Origin: Halosimplex litoreum
Lineage (GTDB): Archaea; Halobacteriota; Halobacteria; Halobacteriales; Haloarculaceae
Length of the DNA stretch: 64,000 bases
Direction of reading: 5' to 3'
Assembly: GCF_016065055.1 (NCBI RefSeq)
Contig: NZ_CP065856.1
Span: 3,781,836 to 3,845,835 of the forward strand
Part shown: one piece after another, positions 28,374-37,999 of the stretch
Layout of the letters: every line of letters begins with the position of its first letter
Numbering within the stretch: the stretch's first letter is position 1
Program-made: the position numbers and the translations under genes
The notes under the pieces: generated by a model
Database searches by the model: none
Seen by the model: the letters and a program-made list of their open reading frames with translations, nothing else
Told to the model about the DNA's origin: nothing

Positions 28374-28604
28374 ATGACGGACGCCGAGTCGATACCGGTC
28401 CGGGTGGTCGAGGCGCTCGCGAGCGCGCTGGACGAGGAGCCGACCCGGATCGAACTGCAGTTGGCCGACCACGTGCCGCCGGAAGCGCTGCGAGCGCTGG
28501 CCGGCCACGAAAACGACAGCTGGTGGCTCACCTTCGAGACGGGCGACTATCGCGTGTCGGTCGACGGGAGCGGAACCGTCGAAGTGACCGAGCGAACTGA
28601 CTGA
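28374..28604 (+). CDS. HalOD1 output-domain protein
   Basis: This 76-residue acidic protein is essentially one HalOD1 domain: [17 protein letters not shown], a central [16 protein letters not shown] and a terminal beta-hairpin [13 protein letters not shown]. HalOD1 is a haloarchaeal output domain of unclear mechanism that often ends signalling proteins or stands alone. It follows the winged-helix gene by 6 bases, suggesting a two-gene regulatory unit. Confidence 0.8.
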   Translation: MTDAESIPVRVVEALASALDEEPTRIELQLADHVPPEALRALAGHENDSWWLTFETGDYRVSVDGSGTVEVTERTD

Positions 28605-28616
28605 GTCCGATGTTCG

Positions 28617-28627
28617 CACATTTACCT
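28617..28627 (+). promoter_or_regulatory. leaderless promoter element
   Basis: CACATTTACCT lies about 24-34 bases before the ATG at 28651, the usual TATA-like spacing for a haloarchaeal leaderless transcript. Confidence 0.4.
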
Positions 28628-28650
28628 GCCCGCGACCCAAACCGGCGGGT

Positions 28651-30849
28651 ATGGCCGAGCCCGCTCCGACAGCACGCAACCGCCTCGACGAGGAGGCGAG
28701 CCCGTATCTCCGCCAGCACGCCGACAACCCGGTGAACTGGCAGCCCTGGGACGAGACCGCACTGGCGGCCGCCGAAGAGCAGGATAAACCGATCTTCCTC
28801 TCGATCGGCTACGCCGCCTGTCACTGGTGTCACGTCATGGAGGAGGAGTCCTTCGAGGACGAGGACATCGCCGAACTGCTCAACGACCACTTCGTCCCGA
28901 TCAAGGTCGACCGCGAGGAGCGCCCGGACATCGACTCCATCTACATGAGCATCTGCCAGCAGGTCAGCGGCCGCGGCGGCTGGCCGCTCAACGCCTGGCT
29001 CACGCCCGACGGCGACCCCTTCTACGTCGGCACGTACTTCCCTCCGGAACCGAAACGCGGCGCGCCCGGCTTCCGCCAACTGCTGGCGGACATCTCCGAG
29101 TCGTGGGCGGACCCCGAGGAGCGCGCGGAGATGGAGTCACGCGCCCGCCAGTGGACCGAGGCCATCGCGAGCGACCTGGAGACGACGCCCGACCAGCCCG
29201 GTGACGCTCCCGACGAGGACGTGCTCGAATCGACCGCGAGCGCCGCGCTCCGCGGCGCCGACCGGGAGTTCGGCGGCTGGGGCAAGGGCCAGAAGTTCCC
29301 CCAGCCCGGTCGCCTGCGCGTGCTGATGCGCGCCCACGAGGCGGGCGGCCGCGACGCCTACCGCGAGGTCGTCGGCGAGACGCTCGACGCGATGGGGGAC
29401 GGCGGCCTCTACGACCACGTCGGCGGCGGCTTCCACCGCTACACCACCGACCGGGAGTGGGTCGTCCCCCACTTCGAGAAGATGCTGTACGACAACGCCG
29501 AACTCGCTCGCATCTTCCTGACCGGCTACCAGTTCACCGGCCGCGAGCGCTACCGCGAGACCGCCCGCGAGACGCTCGAATTCGTCGAGCGCGAACTCAC
29601 CCACCCCGACGGCGGGTTCTACAGCACGCTCGACGCGGAGAGCGAGGTCGCGGCCGGCGGGAGCGACCTCGGAACGACGACCGAGAACGAACACGGCGAA
29701 CGCGAGGAGGGCGCCTTCTACGTCTGGACGCCCGACGGCGTCGACGACGCGGTCGCCGAGTACGGCCCCGAACACGGGATCCCCGGTGAGCAGGCCGACC
29801 TCGCGGCCGAGATCTTCCGCGAGCGCTACGGCGTCACCGCGACCGGAAACTTCGAGGGCGGACAGACGGTCCTGACACGCAGCGCGAGCGTCGCGTCGCT
29901 CGCCGACGACCACGGGCTCTCGACCGACGCCGCCGAAGAACTGCTCGACGCGGCGAAAGCGGCCGTCTTCGCGGCCCGCGCCGAGCGCCCCCGTCCGCCC
30001 CGCGACGAGAAGGTCCTCGCCGGCTGGAACGGGTTGATGGTCTCGGCGTTCGCCGAGGCCGCCATCGTCGACGACCCCGCACACGCCGAGACGGCGACCG
30101 ACGCACTGGCGTTCGCCCGAGAGCACCTCTGGGACGCCGATACGGGACGGCTCTCCCGGCGGTTCAAAGACGGAGCTGTGGACATCCAGGGGTACCTGGA
30201 AGACTACGCCTTCCTCGCGCGAGGCGCGTTCGACACCTACCAGGCAACGGGGGAGGTCGAACACCTCGCGTTCGCGCTGGGCCTCGCGCGGACCATCGAG
30301 GCGGAGTTCTGGGACGCCGAGGAGGAGACGCTGTATTTCACGCCGCAGAGCGGCGAGTCGCTGGTCGCGCGACCCCAGGAGCTGGCCGACCAGTCGACGC
30401 CCTCCAGCGCGGGGGTGGCCGCCGAACTGCTGCTCGAACTGGACCAGTTCGCCGCACACGACCGCTTCGAGTCGGTCGCGAGCGGCGTGATCGCGACGCA
30501 CGCCGGCCGGGTGGAGTCGAACCCTCAACAGCATCCGTCGCTCGCGCTCGCCGCGGACGCCTACCGCACGGGCGCCAGCGAACTCACCGTCGCTGCCGAG
30601 TCGATGCCCGAGTCCTGGCGCGCTACCCTGGCCGACACCTACGTCCCGCGACGCCTGCTCGCGCCGCGGCCGCCGAGCGACGACGCGCTCGCGGAGTGGC
30701 TCGACGCGCTCGAACTGACCGACGCACCGCCGATCTGGGCGAGCCGCGAGGCTCGCGACGGCGAGCCCACGGTGTACGCCTGCCAGTCGCGGACCTGCTC
30801 GCCGCCGAGCCACGACCTGGACGAGGCCCTGGAGTGGTTCGAGCACTGA
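28651..30849 (+). CDS. thioredoxin-domain protein (YyaL/DUF255, SPATA20-like)
   Basis: This 732-residue protein has an N-terminal thioredoxin-fold DUF255 domain (about 8-170) with [21 protein letters not shown] and the redox-like [13 protein letters not shown] (Cys57 and Cys60), and a long alpha/alpha-barrel part (about 200-720) related to N-acylglucosamine 2-epimerase/cellulase-like folds, with [19 protein letters not shown]. The family is conserved from archaea to mammals, but its reaction is not established. No signal peptide. Length is as expected, and the gene is monocistronic. Confidence 0.92.
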   Translation: MAEPAPTARNRLDEEASPYLRQHADNPVNWQPWDETALAAAEEQDKPIFLSIGYAACHWCHVMEEESFEDEDIAELLNDHFVPIKVDREERPDIDSIYMSICQQVSGRGGWPLNAWLTPDGDPFYVGTYFPPEPKRGAPGFRQLLADISESWADPEERAEMESRARQWTEAIASDLETTPDQPGDAPDEDVLESTASAALRGADREFGGWGKGQKFPQPGRLRVLMRAHEAGGRDAYREVVGETLDAMGDGGLYDHVGGGFHRYTTDREWVVPHFEKMLYDNAELARIFLTGYQFTGRERYRETARETLEFVERELTHPDGGFYSTLDAESEVAAGGSDLGTTTENEHGEREEGAFYVWTPDGVDDAVAEYGPEHGIPGEQADLAAEIFRERYGVTATGNFEGGQTVLTRSASVASLADDHGLSTDAAEELLDAAKAAVFAARAERPRPPRDEKVLAGWNGLMVSAFAEAAIVDDPAHAETATDALAFAREHLWDADTGRLSRRFKDGAVDIQGYLEDYAFLARGAFDTYQATGEVEHLAFALGLARTIEAEFWDAEEETLYFTPQSGESLVARPQELADQSTPSSAGVAAELLLELDQFAAHDRFESVASGVIATHAGRVESNPQQHPSLALAADAYRTGASELTVAAESMPESWRATLADTYVPRRLLAPRPPSDDALAEWLDALELTDAPPIWASREARDGEPTVYACQSRTCSPPSHDLDEALEWFEH

Positions 30850-31024
30850 CGCTGGCAGGACGACCACGCCGGTATCTCGATCGATACTCGGGGTGGTACA
30901 GTTCTACTCACCTACGGGCTACGTTCTCCACTTGATAGCTGTGGGAACATAGTTGGGCGATCGTTTTCAGATCTGATAGGGGGTAGATGCGCTTACGTCG
31001 GTGCTGTCCTGTGAGTCGGGTACG

Positions 31025-32590
31025 ATGTTGTCACTGATACGCAGCCGGTACGGGGCCAAGCTCGGGCTGGCCTACGTGGCGACCGGCGGCCTGCTCGTGG
31101 CGGTGGGGCTGACGACGAACGACGTGGCCTCGACCGTCGTGGCCGGGGTCGCGGGGCTGTTGACGCTCGGGTCGATCAACGCGGCCGAGAGCGTGGCGAG
31201 TATCAAGGAGATCCGTGCCCAGACGGCGACGGTCGCTTCTGGCGAGCTCGACCAACCGGTGGTATCGACCCGGACCGACGAGTTCGGCCAGTTGGCCGAC
31301 TCCGTGGAGACGATGCGCCAGTCGCTGCAGGAGCGGTTGGCGGAGATGGAGCAGGCACAGCAACAGCTGGAGTCCGCGCGGGCCGAGGCCGAGGAGGCTC
31401 GTCAGGAAGCCGAGCGCGCCGAACGCGAGGCCACCGAGATGGCCGCGGCTTACCAGGAGATAGCGGAGCGATACGGCGAAGTGATGGCGGAGGCCGCGAC
31501 GGGCGACCTCGCTCAGCGGGTCGACGTGGCGACGGAGTACGACGCCATGGAGCGGGTGGGCACCTCGTTCAATCGGATGATGGACGACCTCGAACAGACG
31601 CTCGTGACCGTCTCCGAGGTGACCGACCACGTGCGCGAGGGGACCGACGAGGTCGCGTCGCTCAGCGTCGAAGTCGAGGACCGCGTGGACGAGACGATGA
31701 CGTCCGTGACGGAGATCCAGGGCCGAGCGAGCGAACAGCAGGAGCGCTTCGACGGCATCGCGGACGACGTCGCGGACGTGAGCGCCGCAGCGGAGGAGAT
31801 CGCGGCGACGGTGACGGACATCGCGGACCAGAGCGACCAGGTGTCGGACGCGACCGACACGGCCAGCGACTCCGCTCAGTCGGCGCTGGCGGAGATGGAC
31901 GCGATCGAGTCGGACGTGGCGTCGGTCGTCGACCAGGTCGAACAACTCCGGGAGACGGCGACCGGGATCACCGAGATCACCGAGATCATCGGCGAAATCG
32001 CGGAACAGACCAACATGTTGGCGCTCAATGCCTCCATCGAGGCCGCGCGGGCGGGCGACAGCGACGGCGACGGGTTCGCCGTCGTCGCAGACGAGGTAAA
32101 GTCCCTCGCCGACCAGACCCAGGAACGGGCCGACGAGATCGCGGCTATGGTCGGTGAGGCCGAGACCCAGACCAGGTCGGTCGTCGAGTCGGTGAGACAG
32201 ACCCAGGAGCGCGTCCAGTCGGGGTCCGAGACGGTCGAATCGGCGCTGATGGAGATAGAGAGCATCTCCGGGTCGGTCGAGGACATCTCCGAGGCGATCG
32301 CGGAGATCGACCAGACGACCACGGAGCAGGCGACGACGCTCGGGCAGACGGCGTCCGCGGTCGACGAGGTCGCCGAACTGAGCGACGAGACCGCCTCGGA
32401 CGTGACCGATATGACACAGGCCGTCCGCGACCAGCGGTCCGCCGTCGAGTCGATCCGAACCTCGATCGAGGACCTCCAGAACACCGCGGTCAGCCGGCTC
32501 GACACGCAGGTGGGCGCGTTCACGACCGGCGACGCCGCCTCGCGACCGACGCAGGTTCGGCCGGCCGCGACCGACGGGGGGAGCAGCTGA
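31025..32590 (+). CDS. htrI: sensory rhodopsin I transducer
   Basis: This 521-residue membrane chemotaxis-type transducer closely resembles Halobacterium HtrI. Two helices (about residues 12-31 and 36-55) are joined by a very short loop, with no extracellular domain, so input comes from the photoreceptor. [16 protein letters not shown] carries Glu55, which corresponds to Glu56 of Halobacterium HtrI. HAMP-like and coiled-coil stretches follow, then the signalling hairpin [18 protein letters not shown]. It would act on CheW/CheA for phototaxis. The ATG at 31025 fits the homologue's start. The stop overlaps the ATG of the receptor gene (TGATG). Confidence 0.95.
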   Translation: MLSLIRSRYGAKLGLAYVATGGLLVAVGLTTNDVASTVVAGVAGLLTLGSINAAESVASIKEIRAQTATVASGELDQPVVSTRTDEFGQLADSVETMRQSLQERLAEMEQAQQQLESARAEAEEARQEAERAEREATEMAAAYQEIAERYGEVMAEAATGDLAQRVDVATEYDAMERVGTSFNRMMDDLEQTLVTVSEVTDHVREGTDEVASLSVEVEDRVDETMTSVTEIQGRASEQQERFDGIADDVADVSAAAEEIAATVTDIADQSDQVSDATDTASDSAQSALAEMDAIESDVASVVDQVEQLRETATGITEITEIIGEIAEQTNMLALNASIEAARAGDSDGDGFAVVADEVKSLADQTQERADEIAAMVGEAETQTRSVVESVRQTQERVQSGSETVESALMEIESISGSVEDISEAIAEIDQTTTEQATTLGQTASAVDEVAELSDETASDVTDMTQAVRDQRSAVESIRTSIEDLQNTAVSRLDTQVGAFTTGDAASRPTQVRPAATDGGSS

Positions 32591-33294
32591 TGCTCCTGGC
32601 CGCACACCTCCTGGCCGCCGTGGCGTTCGGGGCCGGACTGGTCGTCACGGTCGCGGTCTACTCGTCGCTCGATGGGAGCCCCACCCAGTCGGTCGTGCCG
32701 TACCTGATGGTGATCCCGGGCTTCGCCGGCCTGTCGTACCTGGGGATCGCCTTCGGCGTCGGGACCGTCACCGTCGACGGGACCGAGTTCGTCGGGCTGC
32801 GCTACCTCGACTGGATCGTGACGACGCCGCTTTTGGTCGGGTTCGTCGGCTACGTCGCCGGGGCCTCGCGGCGGGCCATCGCCGGTGTCATGCTGGCGGA
32901 CGCGTTGATGATCCTCGCCGGCGCCGGCGCCGTCGTGACCTCCGGGACGGTCAAATGGGGCCTGTTCGGCGTCTCGGCGCTGTTCCACGCCGGCCTGTTC
33001 GGGTATCTCTACTACGTCTTCCCTCGGACCGTGCCCGACGAGCCCCAGCGGATCGGCCTGTTCAGCCTCCTGAAAAACCACATCGGGCTCCTCTGGCTCG
33101 CGTACCCGTTCGTCTGGGTGACCGGACCGGCCGGGCTCGGCTACACCACCCTCGAAGGCGCCAGCCTCACGTTCCTGTTCCTCGACGTACTCGCGAAGGT
33201 GCCCTACGTCTACTTCTTCTATGCGCGCCGCAGCGCGTTCACCGACCGCGAGGTGCGGTCGAAGCCGACCTCGTCGGGGACCGCGGCGGACTGA
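32590..33294 (+). CDS. sopI: sensory rhodopsin I
   Basis: This 234-residue seven-helix retinal protein is the phototaxis receptor paired with HtrI. Arg71 and Asp74 in GLRYLDWIVTTPLL correspond to the arginine and counter-ion Asp76 of Halobacterium SRI. His164 in LLKNHIGLLWLAYP matches SRI His166. Asp199 and Lys203 in FLDVLAKVPYVYFFYARR match Asp201 and the retinal Schiff-base Lys205. Phe85, where proton pumps have Asp96, fits a sensor rather than a pump. The gene overlaps htrI by one base, as in an operon. Confidence 0.96.
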   Translation: MLLAAHLLAAVAFGAGLVVTVAVYSSLDGSPTQSVVPYLMVIPGFAGLSYLGIAFGVGTVTVDGTEFVGLRYLDWIVTTPLLVGFVGYVAGASRRAIAGVMLADALMILAGAGAVVTSGTVKWGLFGVSALFHAGLFGYLYYVFPRTVPDEPQRIGLFSLLKNHIGLLWLAYPFVWVTGPAGLGYTTLEGASLTFLFLDVLAKVPYVYFFYARRSAFTDREVRSKPTSSGTAAD

Positions 33295-33346
33295 CACCGG
33301 TCTTACCCGACCGGAGGACGTCGGAGAGACGGCAGGACCCGCAGCT

Positions 33347-33736
33347 TCAGACCGATTCGGTGAGGTCTCCGAGTTCGCGAGCGAGGTAGACGGCGATGGG
33401 GACCGGTTCCTCCTCGACGAAGCGAGCGACCTCCTCGCCGTTGCGCTCGACGACGACGGTCGGGATGTACTCGACGTCGTACGCCTCGACGTTCGGGCCG
33501 ACCTTCGTGCCGTCCTCGTCTTTCTCGACGGCGTACTCCTCGATCCGGTGGTCGGGGACGCCCGCCGCGTCGAGCGCCGCGCCGAAGTCCGGCAGCTGCG
33601 AGCGGCAGTCGATACACCAGTCGCCGCCCCAGACTTTGAACGTGACGTCGTCGCCGAGCGCCGCGAGCACGTCTACCGTCTCGGCGTAGGCCTCCTCGGT
33701 CCACACCGGGTTCGGGTCCATGGTCTCTAGTGACAT
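33347..33736 (-). CDS. thioredoxin-like protein
   Basis: This 129-residue cytoplasmic protein has a thioredoxin fold: FKVWGGDWCIDCRSQLPDF with the CxxC pair Cys41 and Cys44, and the cis-proline loop in EYIPTVVVERNG. The CIDC active site differs from the CGPC of classical thioredoxin and resembles the bacillithiol/YbbN-like thioredoxin families of haloarchaea. It probably reduces disulfides or handles small thiols. The ATG at 33736 is chosen because the open frame upstream is low-complexity. It is convergent with sopI (52-base gap). Confidence 0.87.
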   Translation of the reverse strand: MSLETMDPNPVWTEEAYAETVDVLAALGDDVTFKVWGGDWCIDCRSQLPDFGAALDAAGVPDHRIEEYAVEKDEDGTKVGPNVEAYDVEYIPTVVVERNGEEVARFVEEEPVPIAVYLARELGDLTESV

Positions 33737-33885
33737 ACCACCTCCTAACGGGCGGGGTGGCTTAACGACAACGCTCCGTTCGCGCTCACTCGCGGCCGCT
33801 GGGCCTCGTCCGCGGCCGTCGTCGACGCCCGCACTCCCTGCCGCTGTCACGGGCCATTTAAGCGACGGTGTCGTAGGCCTGGCCA

Positions 33886-34794
33886 GTGAAATCGAGCATC
33901 CTGGACACGATCGGGTCGCCGCTGGTCGAAGTCGACGCCCCGGAGGGCGCCACGATCGCGGCGAAGGTCGAATCGTTCAACCCGGGCGGGTCGGCGAAGG
34001 ACCGACCGGCGAAGGGGATGGTCGAGGCCGCCGAGCGCGAGGGCACCCTCGCGGCGGGCGACACTATCGTCGAGCCGACGAGCGGCAACACCGGCATCGG
34101 TCTCGCGATGGTCGGCGCAGCGAAGGGCTACGACGTGACCCTCGTCATGCCCTCGTCGAAGTCGCCCGAACGGCGCCAGATCATGCGCGCCTACGGCGCC
34201 GAGATCGAACTCGTCGACGGCGACATCTCCGCGGCGAAAGACCGCGCCGACGAACTCGAAGCCGAGGGAGAGTTCGTCCAGCTCCGGCAGTTCGACAACC
34301 CCGCCAACCCCGACGCGCACTACCGGACGACCGGCCCCGAGATACTCGAGCAGGTCGACGACCGCGAGATCGACGCCCTCGTCGCAGGCGTCGGCACCGG
34401 CGGGACCATCACTGGGATCGGCCGCCGGCTGCGCGAGGCGTTCCCCGAGATGGACGTCGTCGCCGTCGAACCGGCCGAGAACGCCGTCCTCTCGACCGGC
34501 GAGGCCGGCGACGACGACTTCCAGGGGATGGGACCGGGGTTCGTCAGCGACAACCTCGACCGCGAGTTGCTCGACGACGTCGAGACCGTCGAGATCGGCG
34601 CCGCCGAGGCGGAGTGTCGCCGCCTCGCCCGCGAGGAAGGCATCTTCGTCGGCCAGTCCTCGGGCGGGACGAACCTCGCCGCCAAACGTGTCGCCCAGCG
34701 TCTTGCCGCCGCCGAGGACGTCGACGATCCGCTCGTCGTCACCGTCTACTGGGACAGCGGCGAACGCTACATGTCGACCGGGATGTTCGATTAA
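33886..34794 (+). CDS. cysK: cysteine synthase family PLP enzyme
   Basis: This 302-residue beta-family PLP enzyme should form L-cysteine from O-acetyl- or O-phosphoserine and sulfide. PLP is held by Lys38 in FNPGGSAKDRP. The asparagine loop EPTSGNTGIGLA and the phosphate-cradle GVGTGGTITGIG are typical. The start is a GTG with no upstream alternative in frame near the homology. The N-terminus is short, as in archaeal members. It overlaps by 4 bases (stop to stop) with the zinc-ribbon gene on the other strand. Cystathionine beta-synthase-like activity is an alternative. Confidence 0.92.
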   Translation: MKSSILDTIGSPLVEVDAPEGATIAAKVESFNPGGSAKDRPAKGMVEAAEREGTLAAGDTIVEPTSGNTGIGLAMVGAAKGYDVTLVMPSSKSPERRQIMRAYGAEIELVDGDISAAKDRADELEAEGEFVQLRQFDNPANPDAHYRTTGPEILEQVDDREIDALVAGVGTGGTITGIGRRLREAFPEMDVVAVEPAENAVLSTGEAGDDDFQGMGPGFVSDNLDRELLDDVETVEIGAAEAECRRLAREEGIFVGQSSGGTNLAAKRVAQRLAAAEDVDDPLVVTVYWDSGERYMSTGMFD

Positions 34795-35480
34795 CCCGCT
34801 CTCTCACCACCGTCCTCCGCACCGTCTTCCGAGTCCGGTCGCGCCTCCTCGAACGCTCGCAGGTCGCCACTGACGCGCCGGGCCGCCTGCCCGTGCACGA
34901 CCCGTCCGAGCAGGACGGCCAGCCCCGCGACGAGCAGGGCGACCGCGGTGACCGTCGCGACCGACACGGAGCGGTCGACGGCAGCGATGCCGTTCCCGCC
35001 GAACTGTAGCCCGACGGGGATCAGTGCGGTCCCGGCGGCGACGAGGTAGCAGCTTCGCGCGAACGCTTCCGCGGGGACGCGAGCGCGAGCGAGGTACGCG
35101 GCTGGGGCGAGCCACCCGCCGAGAAAGACGAGTCCCGCGCTCCACACCGACTGCACTCGAACCGTGTTGACGAGGAACAGGGCCAGCGGCGCGAGCGGGA
35201 GCGCGACCGCCAGCCCGGCGACGACCATGACGCGGCCGGACGCTCGTCGCTCGCCGGCCTCGACGGACAGCAGCTCCGCGGGGTCCTCGTCGAAGCGGTC
35301 GTCGAGGTCCGAGAGGTCGACCGCCTCGCCGTCCTCGCCGATGGGCGTCGCGCAGCGGGGGCAAAAGCGGGCGTCGGCTGGCAGCGGGTCGCCGCAGTCG
35401 GGACAGGGGACCGTCTCGCCGTCGTCGTCGGGCGCCCTGTCGCCGTCGACGGGGCTGTCGTCGTCCCCTGGATCGGCCAT
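34791..35480 (-). CDS. zinc-ribbon membrane protein
   Basis: This 229-residue protein has an N-terminal zinc ribbon, VPCPDCGDPLPADARFCPRCATP, with four cysteines in CxxC pairs, then an acidic linker (about residues 50-85) and four membrane helices (about 90-115, 120-135, 145-168 and 175-200), ending in a short acidic cytoplasmic tail. Such zinc-ribbon membrane proteins are common in haloarchaea and uncharacterised. The ATG at 35480 is chosen because it starts the acidic N-terminus. It shares its upstream region with the divergent MutS-related gene. Confidence 0.85.
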   Translation of the reverse strand: MADPGDDDSPVDGDRAPDDDGETVPCPDCGDPLPADARFCPRCATPIGEDGEAVDLSDLDDRFDEDPAELLSVEAGERRASGRVMVVAGLAVALPLAPLALFLVNTVRVQSVWSAGLVFLGGWLAPAAYLARARVPAEAFARSCYLVAAGTALIPVGLQFGGNGIAAVDRSVSVATVTAVALLVAGLAVLLGRVVHGQAARRVSGDLRAFEEARPDSEDGAEDGGERAG

Positions 35481-35608
35481 ACCACCGGCTACGCGCTCGG
35501 TCGTCAAGAATCCCGGTCACGTCACGGACCCGCGGTCGCGGATCGGCGGACGGACCGCGGTCGGGGAGAGACACGCGGTGGATCGACCGGGCTCGACCGC
35601 GAGCGGAC

Positions 35609-35624
35609 GAGAAACGACTTTACC
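35609..35624 (+). promoter_or_regulatory. leaderless promoter (BRE-like plus TTTA)
   Basis: CGAGAAACGACTTTACC contains a BRE-like GAAACG and a CTTTAC box ending about 23 bases before the ATG at 35647, fitting a leaderless transcript of the MutS-related gene. Confidence 0.4.
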
Positions 35625-35646
35625 GGCGGGGAGCCACCCACCGGGC

Positions 35647-37398
35647 ATGCGACTGGAGGACTACTGGGGTATCGGGCCGAAGACCCGGGATCTCCTGGCC
35701 GACGAGTTGGGCGTCGAGCGAGCGGTCGAAGCCATCGAGACGGCCGACACCCGCGCGCTGGTCGCGGCCGGGCTCTCACAGGGGCGGGCCACGCGCATCC
35801 TCCGACGTGCGCAGGGCGGCGAGGCGCTGGACGTGCTCGCCACGCGGGACACGCGCGAGGTGTACAAGGAGATCCTCGACCTCGCCGGCGAGTTCGCCCT
35901 CACCGAGGACGCCGCCAGCCGGATCCGCATCCTCACGCCGCTGGGCACCCGCGAGGAGATGGCCGAGCGCATCGACCGGGTCCTCGAAGCTCGCGAGGCC
36001 TGGACCGCCCTCGACGACGAGACCCGGACAGCGGTCGAGACCGCCTTCGACGAGGGCGCCGCGGGCGGCGAACTCGCCGCGGTACGGACCGCGATCGCGC
36101 TCTCGGCAGCGGGTGTCTCCGAGGGCGTCTTCGAACCGATCGCCGAACTGGACGACGAAACGCTCGACGACGCGGCCGCTGCGCTCGCGGGTCTGGCAGG
36201 CGAGGACGACCGCATCGGCGAGGGCGCCGACGGCCGCCTCGATTCGCTGCGGGCGACCCTGGCGAGCGTCGAGGACATGGCCGCGACGCCCGAGAGCGTC
36301 GCCGAAGAAGTGCAGTCCGGCGCGCGCGGCGCGGACGACTTCCGGGAGACGCTGGTGCGCCACGTCACGAGCGAGACGGACGTGGACGCAGCGCGCGTCC
36401 GCGAGGCGATGCCCGGCGAGGCCACCGACGCGAGCGACTTCGTCGCCGAGACGCTGCGGGCGCTGGCGAGCGATCTGCGGACCGCCGTCGAGGACCGGGA
36501 AACCGAGGTGGCCGACCGCCTCGAAGACACGCTCGAATCCGCTCGTGCGGAGGTCGACGCGGCGGTCACGGCCGTCGACGACGTAGCGCTGTACGTCTCG
36601 CTCGCCCGGTTCGCCGAGGCGTTCGACCTCGGGCGGCCGACGTTCGTCGACCGTGAGACGGTCGCCGTCGAGAACGCGCGGAACCTCTCGCTCGTGGCGG
36701 GCGGCGTGGGCGTCCAGTCGGTCACCTACGGCATCGGCGACCACGACCTCGACGTGGCGACCGAGTCCGCTCCACCCCGCGACCACCGCGTCGCCGTCCT
36801 CACGGGCGCGAACTCCGGCGGGAAGACCACGCTCCTCGAAACGCTGTGTCAGGTGCAACTGCTCGCCCAGATGGGGCTGCCGGTCCCCGCCGACAGCGCG
36901 GAGGTCGGCGTCGTCGACACCGTCGTCTTCCACCGCCGTCACGCCAGCTTCAACGCGGGCGTGCTCGAATCGACGCTGCGCTCCGTGGTCCCGCCGTTGA
37001 CCGACGAGGGTCGGACCCTGATGCTCGTCGACGAGTTCGAGGCGATCACCGAGCCGGGCAGCGCCGCCGACCTCCTCCACGGGCTCGTCCGCCTGAGCGT
37101 CGACCGCGGCGCGCTGGGCGTGTTCGTCACGCACCTCGCCGACGACCTCGAACCCCTGCCGCCGGAGGCACGCGTCGACGGCATCTTCGCCGAGGGACTG
37201 ACGCCAGATCTCGACCTCGAAGTCGACTACCAGCCCCGCTTCGAGACCGTCGGCCGCTCGACGCCGGAGTTCATCGTCTCGCGGCTGGTCGCCAACGCCG
37301 GCGACCGGGGTGAGCGCGCCGGCTTCGAGACGCTCGCCGAAGCCGTCGGGGAGGAAGCCGTCCAGCGGACGCTTTCGGACGCCCGCTGGTCTGCCTGA
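35647..37398 (+). CDS. MutS-related ATPase with N-terminal helix-hairpin-helix
   Basis: This 583-residue protein has an N-terminal helix-hairpin-helix-like region (about residues 4-57, YWGIGPKTRDLLADELG and AGLSQGRATRILRRA), a long helical middle (about 70-330) and a C-terminal MutS-type ABC ATPase domain with Walker A GANSGGKTT (387-395), EGRTLMLVDEFEAITEP as Walker B and FVTHLADDL. It lacks the N-terminal mismatch-recognition domain of MutS1 and a Smr nuclease domain of MutS2. It belongs to the archaeal MutS-related proteins, possibly acting on DNA junctions. The ATG at 35647 begins the homology. Confidence 0.85.
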   Translation: MRLEDYWGIGPKTRDLLADELGVERAVEAIETADTRALVAAGLSQGRATRILRRAQGGEALDVLATRDTREVYKEILDLAGEFALTEDAASRIRILTPLGTREEMAERIDRVLEAREAWTALDDETRTAVETAFDEGAAGGELAAVRTAIALSAAGVSEGVFEPIAELDDETLDDAAAALAGLAGEDDRIGEGADGRLDSLRATLASVEDMAATPESVAEEVQSGARGADDFRETLVRHVTSETDVDAARVREAMPGEATDASDFVAETLRALASDLRTAVEDRETEVADRLEDTLESARAEVDAAVTAVDDVALYVSLARFAEAFDLGRPTFVDRETVAVENARNLSLVAGGVGVQSVTYGIGDHDLDVATESAPPRDHRVAVLTGANSGGKTTLLETLCQVQLLAQMGLPVPADSAEVGVVDTVVFHRRHASFNAGVLESTLRSVVPPLTDEGRTLMLVDEFEAITEPGSAADLLHGLVRLSVDRGALGVFVTHLADDLEPLPPEARVDGIFAEGLTPDLDLEVDYQPRFETVGRSTPEFIVSRLVANAGDRGERAGFETLAEAVGEEAVQRTLSDARWSA

Positions 37399-37568
37399 CC
37401 GCTGTAGCCGTTTCAGACAGTCCTCGCGGTCAGCAGGTCGTCGTCCGACGGGTCCTCGCCGTCGCTCGACGCCTCCTCGTTCTCACCGCTGGCGTCGTCG
37501 GATCGATTCCGTTGCTCGTCGTCCCGCGACGCGTACTCCGGCACGATGATGCACAACATGGGTCGTAG

Positions 37569-37639
37569 GCTCCCCGACGGGGATCGAACCCGCCGCTCCG
37601 GCCGGCTGCCGGCGTCACACCGCTGTGACCGCGGGGAGC
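37569..37639 (-). tRNA. tRNA-like element, probably degenerate (tRNA-His-like)
   Basis: On the minus strand this 71-nt stretch begins GCTCCCCG and ends CGGGGAGC, giving an 8-bp closing stem as in tRNA-His, where G-1 pairs with C73. A T-arm GCGGG-TTCGATC-CCCGT sits directly before the 3' stem. A T-GTG-A triplet (His anticodon-like) is present. However, the D and anticodon arms do not fold normally: the middle instead pairs as GTCACA/TGTGAC around 4 nt, and position 8 is not T. It could be a decayed tRNA or an integration scar. It is not a confident functional tRNA. Confidence 0.35.
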
Positions 37640-37690
37640 GAAGGGCCGGGGCGACCCCGCCGCGGGACCGCCGTCGGTAGTTACCGCCGG

Positions 37691-37999
37691 TCACGCCTCG
37701 GCCGCCTCGGCCACGAGGACGCTCGCCTCCATGATGCCGAATCCGTCTTCCAGAGTCGCCCGGACCGCGTCGGACTCGACTTCGTGGTCGGGGAGGACGA
37801 CCCAGACCGTCGCAGTGACACGGATATCGGTCGCTCGCGGCGTCACGTCGGTCACGCCGGTGACCTCGGCCGTCTCGACGCCCGCCGCGTCGGCGACGAC
37901 CGTCCGGACGCCGCTCTCTAAGTCCGCTATCGTGTCCCGGGGGACCCACAGGTCTATCTCCGCCGTCGCTTCCACCTGGTTCGTGGCATGGACTGCCAT
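37691..37999 (-). CDS. small unrecognised alpha/beta protein
   Basis: This 102-residue acidic protein is probably cytoplasmic and contains alternating strands and helices: ATAEIDLWVPRDTIADLE, GVETAEVTGVTDVTPRATDIRVTATVWVV and GFGIMEASVLVAEA. I do not recognise the family. Composition and codon bias are those of a real haloarchaeal gene. The ATG at 37999 is chosen because the frame upstream becomes Arg/Pro-rich. It lies between the tRNA-like element and a 670-base gene-free stretch. Confidence 0.6.
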   Translation of the reverse strand: MAVHATNQVEATAEIDLWVPRDTIADLESGVRTVVADAAGVETAEVTGVTDVTPRATDIRVTATVWVVLPDHEVESDAVRATLEDGFGIMEASVLVAEAAEA

